Shown piece after piece: positions 1 through 6,825 of a stretch of DNA of 64,000 nt. Positions within the stretch are counted from its first letter, which is position 1, and every line of letters begins with the position of its first letter. The notes under the pieces are model-generated. The model was not told the DNA's origin. It did not search any database and saw only the letters and a list, made by a program, of their open reading frames with translations. Both the position numbers and the translations under genes were made by a program. Source of the stretch: Nitrospinaceae bacterium (lineage in GTDB: Bacteria > UBA8248); assembly GCA_018669005.1 (NCBI GenBank), contig JABJAL010000072.1:1-64000 (forward strand), given 5' to 3'.

Positions 1-4
1 CCCA

Positions 5-724
5 CTAGGCTTGGCCGTTTTTAGTGGCGGCCTTCTTTCTACCCTCGGCTGGCAGCGAGGGTAGCGACTCTAGCCGCTCGGGGCCCCAAACTTTTTGAAA
101 ATATGTGTCGGCAAGGTGAAGCGCGCCCACCGGGTTGTGAGCCAGCACCCGATCCTTGGCCACAAGGGTTGTGACGAGCCCTTCTGAGAATTTACAGAAC
201 AAGCTGTCGTGCCCAACGCACAGGCCTAGCACGATATTTAAATCACAATCTGCGCTGTTGAGAAGCTCAGCCTGCGAAACCGGGTTGCACATCGACTCAT
301 GTCCACCGGGCCTGATTTTTTCCTCCTCCAATAGCCCAATCTTTTCCTTAGCGATGCCGCCGTTCTTGCATGCGGCGGAAGCCACCTCGAAACCGTGGCT
401 CTCCAGTATGGCACTAAGAACATGAGCCAAATCAACAAAGCTGATACATGTCGCAATACCGATCTTTTTAAATCCCATCTTCTTGGCGAACTGACAAATC
501 TCCTCGACACGCGTCCACTCGCAGTAGCCCTCGCTCTCTACCCGAGCGGACTCCTGCGCCACCTGAAGCACGAAAGGATCGTTGTATCTGTACATGGCGA
601 GACAAAGATCTTCCTCGGCTATATTAGATGGACAAAATCCCGGCCCTCGCTCCTCACCTTCGCCTACCCGGCAGGCGCGCACCTCTGACGGGCAATATGC
701 ACATCCCGGATTTTCATAGCTCAT
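5..724 (-). CDS. DUF1847 family cysteine-rich putative metal-binding protein
   Basis: The 239-residue product matches the DUF1847 family as I remember it: an N-terminal cysteine cluster (C8, C11, C18, C31) and a C-terminal core containing GLCVGHDSLF and KDRVLAHNP. The family is presumed to bind metal; no reaction is established. The ATG at 724 is chosen over a further upstream in-frame start because a GGGAGG ribosome binding site lies about nine bases before it. The gene is monocistronic here and its TAG stop falls at the left edge of the window. Family call fairly sure, function unknown. Confidence 0.8.
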   Translation of the reverse strand: MSYENPGCAYCPSEVRACRVGEGEERGPGFCPSNIAEEDLCLAMYRYNDPFVLQVAQESARVESEGYCEWTRVEEICQFAKKMGFKKIGIATCISFVDLAHVLSAILESHGFEVASAACKNGGIAKEKIGLLEEEKIRPGGHESMCNPVSQAELLNSADCDLNIVLGLCVGHDSLFCKFSEGLVTTLVAKDRVLAHNPVGALHLADTYFQKVWGPERLESLPSLPAEGRKKAATKNGQA

Positions 725-1049
725 AATTGAAAACCTCCCGAAATTCCTGAGTGGTGCGCCTTTTGGATAACTTCGGCACGCACGAGATAGAAGCATCTAT
801 AATATAGTTTAATAAGACCCGAATCTCCACTATTTAGGCCAACGCATCACTTTTCCCCTGAACTGGAAAAGCAAAATACCCTTTTTCGCTTTGCTGCGGG
901 GCCCTTATTTCATCGACAAATGGGTCCGGCAAAGATTTTCGCCGCCTGAAGTGCCAGCGCACCTCCCCGGCAAACTGGCAGTCATGAGATTCAAAAAATT
1001 GAGTCCAAACTCATTTCAGAATCGAATCACCATAAATTTTGGGAAAAAC
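725..1049. other. Intergenic region upstream of the DUF1847 gene
   Basis: No convincing gene. It should hold the promoter of the minus-strand DUF1847 gene (an AT-rich stretch lies around 797-815), but I could not identify a well-spaced promoter pair. The short open frames here are antisense or spurious. Confidence 0.5.
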
Positions 1050-2192
1050 CTAATCCACAATGGCCCAGTTTTCGCGGCCAAGATCTCCCATACCAACGCA
1101 GCCGTCTGCCGTGACGGCAACTGTATCCTCAATTTTGACGTATCCCACATCGGGATGCCGCACATCCGTCTCGACCGAGATCACCATGCCCTCCTCAAGT
1201 TTGCGCTCAACACCCTGGGCAAAGCGCGGCAACTCGTGTGAGACAAGACCAACGCCGTGGATAATAAAGTAGCCAAGATCCCCAAAGTCTGTTTCCCCGA
1301 AGGTTTTATTGCCAAACTCGAAAAGGTCACCGCATACGGCACCGGGTTTGATGGCCGCCCGCACTTTGTCTTGAGTCGACAGGCAGGCCTTGTAAATCTC
1401 ATCGGCCAAAGGCGTCGGCTCGCCCCGGACCCCCATTCGACATACATCGGTGAGATAGTCGTCGTAAGCACCCCCAGCGTCGAGATGGAGTACTTCACCC
1501 ATCTCCCAAACCTTCTCGGAGGGCGAGCGCAACATCGTGTTGCCCGCGCAAGTAAATACCCAAAGAAAGAGCAATCCCCGCTTTGTCATCTCCTGCTCGA
1601 CCATGGAAGCGATTTCAAAAGTAGTGGCGCCTTGTGGCGAATTGCGGAAGGACTCCTGGATGGCCTCGGAGTCGGCCTGGGTAATGCGGTTCATAATGGC
1701 AAGCTCTTCCGGGGTTTTGATGGCCCGAAGCTCTTCCATGATAGGCATCACTTCAATGAAGGTAGCGTCGGGCAATTCTTTTCTCAGACAGTCCATCGTA
1801 GTGGATGCAAGAAAATGAAACTCGGTCGCGATGGTGCCTTTTTCGAGTCCGCGCGCCTTGATGGCTTCGGCTGTTTTTTGGGCAGAAGCAATCGGGTTCG
1901 GCCTGACGTTTGCACCGGCACTAATAAATTCGGGCACCCAAACATCTTGGTCATTGATCTGACCAACCTCGCCCGCGATACCGACAAAAAATGCTTTGTC
2001 GGGTTGGTTTTTAGGAATTCCCAACAACGGGGTATAGACAGCTTGAGCAACCGCCGTGAAGCGGGCGTAGAAATGATAGTAGTACCCGCCGCACAAGTAA
2101 CGAATATTGTGGCGCGTTCCCACCAGCAGGACGTCGGCGCCCGCCTCGTCCATCAGGCGATCAAGTCTTGAACTATCGTAGGGAAGATCCAT
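1050..2192 (-). CDS. M24 family metallopeptidase (Xaa-Pro aminopeptidase/creatinase type)
   Basis: A 380-residue protein with a creatinase-like N-terminal domain (about 1-160) and a pita-bread M24 catalytic domain (about 165-375). All five expected metal ligands can be read: D238 in HLDAGG, D249 in LTDVCR, H312 in IIHGVG, E341 in SVETD and E355 in KIEDT, so a dinuclear metal site is intact. Xaa-Pro dipeptidase, aminopeptidase or a creatinase-like amidinohydrolase are all possible; substrate cannot be assigned. No signal peptide, so cytoplasmic. AAGGAGATTAG precedes the ATG. It may be co-transcribed with the upstream DctP-like gene (119 bp gap). Confidence 0.88.
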   Translation of the reverse strand: MDLPYDSSRLDRLMDEAGADVLLVGTRHNIRYLCGGYYYHFYARFTAVAQAVYTPLLGIPKNQPDKAFFVGIAGEVGQINDQDVWVPEFISAGANVRPNPIASAQKTAEAIKARGLEKGTIATEFHFLASTTMDCLRKELPDATFIEVMPIMEELRAIKTPEELAIMNRITQADSEAIQESFRNSPQGATTFEIASMVEQEMTKRGLLFLWVFTCAGNTMLRSPSEKVWEMGEVLHLDAGGAYDDYLTDVCRMGVRGEPTPLADEIYKACLSTQDKVRAAIKPGAVCGDLFEFGNKTFGETDFGDLGYFIIHGVGLVSHELPRFAQGVERKLEEGMVISVETDVRHPDVGYVKIEDTVAVTADGCVGMGDLGRENWAIVD

Positions 2193-2311
2193 CTAATCTC
2201 CTTTACCGAATATTCATTGAATAAAATTAAATTGCCGCGTCCTTTAAAAATTTATGCGGTTCAATATATATTTTATTCGATTGGAGTTTTGATGCGTCGC
2301 GGAATTGCAAC

Positions 2312-3235
2312 TTATCTAAAACTCAAAATTTCATCTCCAAAGACTTGACGCGCATCGTCAAGCTGCGGCTTGACCGCTTTTACAAATTCATCGTGTTCAT
2401 CAGGGGTAAGATCAACAATCTCGCAACCCTGCTTTTCGATGGACGCTCTTGCCTCTTTCGCCTCTTCCACAGCAAGGCCGCGCTGAAAAACCACAGCCTC
2501 TTGCACCGCTTCATTCATGGCCTCTTTAAATTCCTCTGGCCAGCCATAATACGCCGTACGGTTCGCAAAGATGCCGCGAGAAATATAAAAATGGTTGGTA
2601 ATCGTGTGGTAGGGGTGAAGCTTGTGAACCCCATAAGTTACGGTGTTTGCCAGTGGATTTTCTTGCGCATCAATTTTGCCGTCGTTGATTGCCTTGATGA
2701 CATCGGAAAGATCCTGGCGAAGCGGCTTTGCCCCCATCAATTCAAAACTGCGGGCCTGGACATCGCTTGGAAGAACGCGAATCCGCATGTCAGCCAGGTC
2801 GGACGGGGTATGCACCGGGCGTAACTGGTTTGAGATTTGCCGGAAGCCGTTCTCAAAATATCCAAGAACTCGGTAATTCACGCGCTCCTCAATTTTTTGT
2901 GTGAGGTATTTTCCCAGCGCCCCATCGATAGCCGTTCTCGCTTTTTCATTCGTATCGAATAGATAGGGCAAATCTACATAACCCAGCTCCGGGACACGAT
3001 CCGTCAGATAGCTTGTCGATTGGTAGGCAATCGTGAGAAAGCCATGTTCTGCCAGCCACAAAATATCCTCGCCACGGTATCCGAGATCGAGAATATTCCA
3101 GATGTACTTAATATCAACAGCATCGCCAAATTGCGCCTCAAGGCGATCCCCAATCAACTTGAGTGCCTGGCTAAATGAAGTTGTCGGAGGACCGTATCCT
3201 CCCATTCGAATCTGTATTGGCTTGCTCAAAGACAT
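2312..3235 (-). CDS. DctP-family TRAP-type solute-binding protein without signal peptide
   Basis: 307 residues with the DctP fold signature: the central segment VHTPSDLADMRIRVLPS followed by GAKPLRQDLSDVIKAINDGKIDAQENP is the typical ligand-binding core, and the C-terminal helical part is complete. DctP proteins normally bind carboxylates in the periplasm and feed a TRAP membrane pair. Two things are odd: the N-terminus (MSLSKPIQIRMGG) goes straight into the first beta strand with no signal peptide, and reading upstream in frame adds only polar residues without a start; no DctQ or DctM genes are nearby. A cytoplasmic sensor role or a lost leader are both possible. Confidence 0.8.
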   Translation of the reverse strand: MSLSKPIQIRMGGYGPPTTSFSQALKLIGDRLEAQFGDAVDIKYIWNILDLGYRGEDILWLAEHGFLTIAYQSTSYLTDRVPELGYVDLPYLFDTNEKARTAIDGALGKYLTQKIEERVNYRVLGYFENGFRQISNQLRPVHTPSDLADMRIRVLPSDVQARSFELMGAKPLRQDLSDVIKAINDGKIDAQENPLANTVTYGVHKLHPYHTITNHFYISRGIFANRTAYYGWPEEFKEAMNEAVQEAVVFQRGLAVEEAKEARASIEKQGCEIVDLTPDEHDEFVKAVKPQLDDARQVFGDEILSFR

Positions 3236-3304
3236 ATATTTCCCCTGCTTGCACAGATATTTATGGCTAAGACTGACACGGCTTTTATGAAAAGAGTTGT
3301 TTCC

Positions 3305-4189
3305 TTATTTCATCGGTAGATGGTCGACAAAAACTTTTGCCGTCTGCTCCAAGGTCCGGCTGGCGTCGATTGTCTCGGAAGTTTCCTCGGCGAGGGGCGT
3401 TGAGACAAGAAATCGATATACATCAAGAGCCCCTTGATGAAATTTCGGCGTCATACCGACGGCAGCATAGGTCGCGGCGATCTCTTCCATCTCTCCGATG
3501 TAGCGACCCGAGACGGAAGGCAATCGCCGGGTGCCTTTTTCGATCTTTTCAAAAAGCCCCTCGCTATTTTCCATAAGTTCATTCTTCAACTCACTCGTCA
3601 GCCCCAGTGCCTCGGTTGTGGTGAACACCGCCGCCTGAAGCGCCAGCGTGCCCTTCGTCATCGAGGCGTAGCACATTTTGAGGCCCGAGGCGCGGCCAAT
3701 TTCATCCCCGATGGGGCGCACGGCTATCCCTTTGCCGTCGAGCTCACTCATCAAAGAGGCTTTTGGTCCGCTGACATAAAATCGGGGCACCGAGTTTTTG
3801 CTGGGAGGCCCACCGATGATGCCGCCGTCAATATACTCGGCGCCAGCGCGAGTAATCTCCTTTCCAACAAGCCGTGTCGTGTCAGGTGACACCGCGTTGC
3901 AATCGGCATACGGCGGCGTCTTGCCTGCGCTGCGCATCGCCCGGGAGGCAGCGGCAGCGGTTTCCACCGATTTGGCCGGCGGAACGATGGAAAGCACCAG
4001 ATCGGCCTCCCCGACCATCGTTTCAAGACTCCCGGCATCCCGGATTCCAGCCTTTGCGGCGAAGTTCTTGGTCAAATCACCCCGCCCCTCCAGACAGGCG
4101 ATGACCTCTAGGCCACCCTCAATCAACACTCGGCCAACAGCATGCCCCATTTCCCCGGGACTCATGATTGCAACGGTTTGAATTGGCAT
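3305..4189 (-). CDS. NAD(P)-dependent 6-phosphogluconate/3-hydroxyisobutyrate dehydrogenase-like protein (DUF1932 type)
   Basis: 294 residues. An N-terminal Rossmann domain (about 1-160) carries the variant dinucleotide motif SPGEMGHAVG, and the C-terminal helical half resembles the DUF1932 domain that replaces the usual beta-hydroxyacid dehydrogenase C-terminal domain. GGIIGGPP corresponds to the family's substrate-binding loop, and GLKMCYASMTKG contains the conserved lysine region. It probably oxidises a small hydroxy acid in the cytoplasm; substrate unknown. The ATG has AAGGAGAT six bases upstream. Its neighbours (DctP-like protein, M24 peptidase, all minus strand) suggest a catabolic cluster, but that is inference. 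Confidence 0.82.
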   Translation of the reverse strand: MPIQTVAIMSPGEMGHAVGRVLIEGGLEVIACLEGRGDLTKNFAAKAGIRDAGSLETMVGEADLVLSIVPPAKSVETAAAASRAMRSAGKTPPYADCNAVSPDTTRLVGKEITRAGAEYIDGGIIGGPPSKNSVPRFYVSGPKASLMSELDGKGIAVRPIGDEIGRASGLKMCYASMTKGTLALQAAVFTTTEALGLTSELKNELMENSEGLFEKIEKGTRRLPSVSGRYIGEMEEIAATYAAVGMTPKFHQGALDVYRFLVSTPLAEETSETIDASRTLEQTAKVFVDHLPMK

Positions 4190-4264
4190 ATTTGTATCTC
4201 CTTAGAAAAATGCACCCCTTGTTTTTAGTATACATTTTCGATTAATAGGTATTTTTTCACTATC

Positions 4265-4293
4265 TTGCACAAAAACATGTCTTGTAGTATAAA
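4265..4293 (+). promoter_or_regulatory. Candidate sigma-70 promoter of the cold shock gene
   Basis: TTGCAC (4265-4270) and TATAAA (4288-4293) are separated by exactly 17 bases. Initiation near 4300 would give a leader of about 100 nt before the GTG at 4398, which fits the long untranslated leaders of cold shock mRNAs. Confidence 0.55.
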
Positions 4294-4397
4294 TAAATCT
4301 TCCACGAATGGCGTGGGCAGCATCATTTTAAGTGTTGGCCCCAATATGTCACAGGGACATTTCGGGCCGCACTGGCTAGATTGCAGGAGAATCAAAG

Positions 4398-4598
4398 GTG
4401 GCACAAGGAACAGTAAAGTGGTTTAACGACTCAAAAGGCTTCGGTTTCATTTCTCAGGAAGATGGGGATGACGTATTCGTCCACTTCTCCGCGATCTCAG
4501 GGGATGGTTTCAAGACCCTGGAGGAGGGAATGTCTGTAACATTCGACATTGTCGAAGGCCCCAAAGGGCTCCAGGCTTCGAATGTCATGAAGTCGTAG
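4398..4598 (+). CDS. Cold shock domain protein, CspA family
   Basis: 66 residues, the whole length of a single OB-fold cold shock domain. The two RNA-binding motifs are intact: KGFGFI (RNP1) and VFVHFSAI (RNP2), plus the N-terminal GTVKWFN and the C-terminal GLQASNV. It should bind single-stranded nucleic acid as an RNA chaperone in the cytoplasm. Translation starts at GTG (GTG GCA CAA), with AGGAGA seven bases upstream. The gene stands alone between a promoter and a strong terminator. Which Csp paralogue it is cannot be told. Confidence 0.96.
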   Translation: MAQGTVKWFNDSKGFGFISQEDGDDVFVHFSAISGDGFKTLEEGMSVTFDIVEGPKGLQASNVMKS

Positions 4599-4617
4599 CT
4601 CCATAACCTTCGAAGAC

Positions 4618-4648
4618 AAAACGGCGGTCGATTTCGGCCGCCGTTTTT
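4618..4648 (+). terminator. Rho-independent terminator after the cold shock gene, possibly bidirectional
   Basis: ACGGCGG (4621-4627) pairs with CCGCCGT (4638-4644), followed by a T run. A-rich sequence on the other side means the same hairpin could also end transcripts of the convergent minus-strand operon ending at 4669. Confidence 0.85.
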
Positions 4649-4668
4649 ATTCTTATAACGTTGGTTTG

Positions 4669-5181
4669 CTAATTATTCTGGCTGCCCCAAATAACCGCCC
4701 CTGATCCCGATTCTCGGGATGCCGCACCGGCGGGCTCGCTCTGGCCTGCGGCGGTTTTTCGCCTGCGTATCCTCACGACAATACTCACTCCTGCGATTCC
4801 TGCGCTCTCAAGCAAACTGGCTGCGAGCCTAACAGTCGTTTTCCCGCGCCGCCGCAAAATCTTTTCGCTGCGTGCCGAGCGGGGCAAGCTTAAGGTTATC
4901 CCGAGCCGGGACGCCGTGGCCTCCTCGACCTTCACTTCCACCCGGCTGGCATGTTTGGACGCATCAAGAAAATCTTTAAGCATCCTGCCAACATCCGAAA
5001 CCACCGCGCTCGGCGGGCCGCCGCGAAGGCTGGCAGCGCGTGCCCGAAGCTGCGCCTGCGCGCCTTTTTGCTTAAGAAAGAGCGGCTCGGCCCAGAACAA
5101 AAAAACCGAAACCAGTGCGACAAATACTCCCGCAAAGAGCCAGAAAAAAATTTTCTTCGGCGCAGGCGAAACGACAGACAT
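4669..5181 (-). CDS. Hypothetical single-span membrane protein
   Basis: 170 residues with a hydrophobic segment at about 10-32 (IFFWLFAGVFVALVSVFLFWA) and a long basic cytoplasmic or periplasmic tail rich in Arg, Ser and Ala. I do not recognise a domain. It is the last gene of a minus-strand operon: it starts nine bases after the stop of the DinB-like gene, with a GAGG-type ribosome binding site overlapping that junction. Being anchored by one helix and following an HAD phosphatase and DinB-like gene gives no clear functional clue. Confidence 0.6.
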   Translation of the reverse strand: MSVVSPAPKKIFFWLFAGVFVALVSVFLFWAEPLFLKQKGAQAQLRARAASLRGGPPSAVVSDVGRMLKDFLDASKHASRVEVKVEEATASRLGITLSLPRSARSEKILRRRGKTTVRLAASLLESAGIAGVSIVVRIRRRKTAAGQSEPAGAASRESGSGAVIWGSQNN

Positions 5182-5190
5182 GGTATCGCC

Positions 5191-5859
5191 TCAGCTAACA
5201 GGGTAGGCGGGGGCATATCCACCCACCGGGGCATCGGGATGCACGGGCGCAAGATTCATCGCCTCGCGGTGCATCCGAACAGAGCGCAGGTGAATCAAAT
5301 CATCCCAAAGAACATGGCGCAGCGTAGCAAGGGTGGTGAGCAGAACCTCACCTTGCTCCAAATCGAGGACCACACCGCCTGGATGACAAATCGCATTGCG
5401 CTCCCAGAGGTCGAGCGCACGCTCTTTGGTCGCGCCGACAAAGGACTCCTTACCGAAAACAAATACCAGAGTCTCCTCCTCCTCGGGTTGAAAGTCATCT
5501 AACCGCGCCGCCGCCGCGCCACAAGCCTCCTCAAGCCTTGCCAGTAGCCACCAGACATCCGCGTAGCACTCTGCTGAGAACCTGCGATCATCCTCCGGGG
5601 TATTAGTGAAGCTACCAAACTGACTCATATCCACCGGATGCCAGGGGAGCGCGGTGGCACCGTAGAGCACCATAAACCATCGCGTCGTGATATAGGCCAT
5701 ATGGCTCAGTTGATAGTGAGGAGACCACCTGGCCCATTCCTCAGGACCCCGCCGCGCAAGCTGCTCTTGTGTCAGACCCGCTATCTCATCTCGCACCCAC
5801 CCCGAGAGCAGGCGGAAAACCTCGGCGACCTCGGAGACAGCTTCAGGATAGGCACTCAT
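5191..5859 (-). CDS. DinB-like four-helix protein of unknown function (paralogue A)
   Basis: 222 residues, mostly helical, Trp/His-rich. The segment EEWARWSPHYQLSHMAY is the clearest landmark and recurs as PVWARWSAEVQLRHIA in the gene at 11582-12262; both also end in a helix containing W/L-x-HLRSI/V. The layout resembles DinB/YfiT-type putative metal-binding four-helix bundles, but that assignment is mine by pattern and not certain. The start codon overlaps the stop of the HAD gene (ATGA), implying translational coupling. Function unknown; a thiol- or metal-dependent hydrolase or transferase is conceivable. Confidence 0.65.
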   Translation of the reverse strand: MSAYPEAVSEVAEVFRLLSGWVRDEIAGLTQEQLARRGPEEWARWSPHYQLSHMAYITTRWFMVLYGATALPWHPVDMSQFGSFTNTPEDDRRFSAECYADVWWLLARLEEACGAAAARLDDFQPEEEETLVFVFGKESFVGATKERALDLWERNAICHPGGVVLDLEQGEVLLTTLATLRHVLWDDLIHLRSVRMHREAMNLAPVHPDAPVGGYAPAYPVS

Positions 5860-6584
5860 CCGGCCGGGCTTCCAGGAGGCACATCCTCGCTCAGCATTGA
5901 GAGAAACCGTCCGATATCCGAAAGATCGGAATACAAAAAATCAGGCTTTGTTTTCTCCAACGCCTCAAGAGTGTCGCCACCCGTCGCGACGGCGGCAACC
6001 CGTGCGCCGCAAGCCCTGGCCGCCTCGACATCCCGCCAGGTATCCCCAACCACCCAGCGGACAATCTCAGCTCCGGGACGCTCAGAGCGCGCCCGCGTCT
6101 CACCGCGCCTAAAACCAGCCTCTATCAGGCCAGCTCGATCGGGCGCATCCGAGCCGAATCCGCCAAACGGGAAATAGCGGTTCAAATCCGCCCGGTCCAG
6201 CTTGATCCGCGCGCCCGTCTCGATATTTCCAGTACCAAGCCCCAACATGACATCGGGCCGGCCATCAAGCGCCTCAAGTAACTCTGGAACACCAGGCATC
6301 ACCTCATAACGCTCGGACCCCGCCACCTCAGACGCCAAAGTGCCCGCATAGCCTTCGAGCAAACGTTCACACTCCTCAGAGGTTCCCTCGCGCCCCAAAT
6401 GATCACGAAACATCTCCTGGCAAATCAAAAAATCAGTCTTGCCGTGGGGGCTCTCTGCGCCCATGGCACCCGGCACCCCCCAGAGCGCCTCAAAAGAGGC
6501 GTCGAGCGCCTTCCGGCCCGCCCCGCCCGAGAGCAGAATTGTGCCGTCAATATCAAAGAGTAAAACATTGATCGTGAAATTCAT
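5856..6584 (-). CDS. HAD superfamily hydrolase (phosphoglycolate phosphatase-like)
   Basis: 242 residues with the HAD motifs in order: motif I FDIDGT (nucleophile D11, D13), a four-helix cap domain after it, motif II LGLGTGN, motif III lysine region, and motif IV WVVGDTWRDVEAA. This is the layout of subfamily IA phosphatases such as Gph. Its natural substrate could be phosphoglycolate or another small phosphate ester. First gene of a three-gene operon; a weak GGGTGA-type site precedes the ATG. The TGA stop overlaps the next ATG. Confidence 0.87.
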   Translation of the reverse strand: MNFTINVLLFDIDGTILLSGGAGRKALDASFEALWGVPGAMGAESPHGKTDFLICQEMFRDHLGREGTSEECERLLEGYAGTLASEVAGSERYEVMPGVPELLEALDGRPDVMLGLGTGNIETGARIKLDRADLNRYFPFGGFGSDAPDRAGLIEAGFRRGETRARSERPGAEIVRWVVGDTWRDVEAARACGARVAAVATGGDTLEALEKTKPDFLYSDLSDIGRFLSMLSEDVPPGSPAG

Positions 6585-6825
6585 TCAGATTCACCCGATT
6601 AAAAAATGTAGAGCGACAACCGCGCTCCACCTGATAAGCCATGAAAGGAGGCTCGCAAAATATTCTCGATTTTGTTCAATTCACCTTTGCTCTTATGCTG
6701 CTACAACAATTTCAAGATAAATTCTAAAAACAACCCAAAAGAGCGAATCAAATACAATTCTCCTTTCGGAGACAAAAAAACCATATATAGGATTGGTGTT
6801 TTGACTTCTTGTTGTCCCACCCAAC

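Noticed and set aside
1257-2171. 304-codon plus-strand open frame
   Set aside because: Antisense to the M24 peptidase, whose five metal ligands are intact; GC-rich shadow frame.
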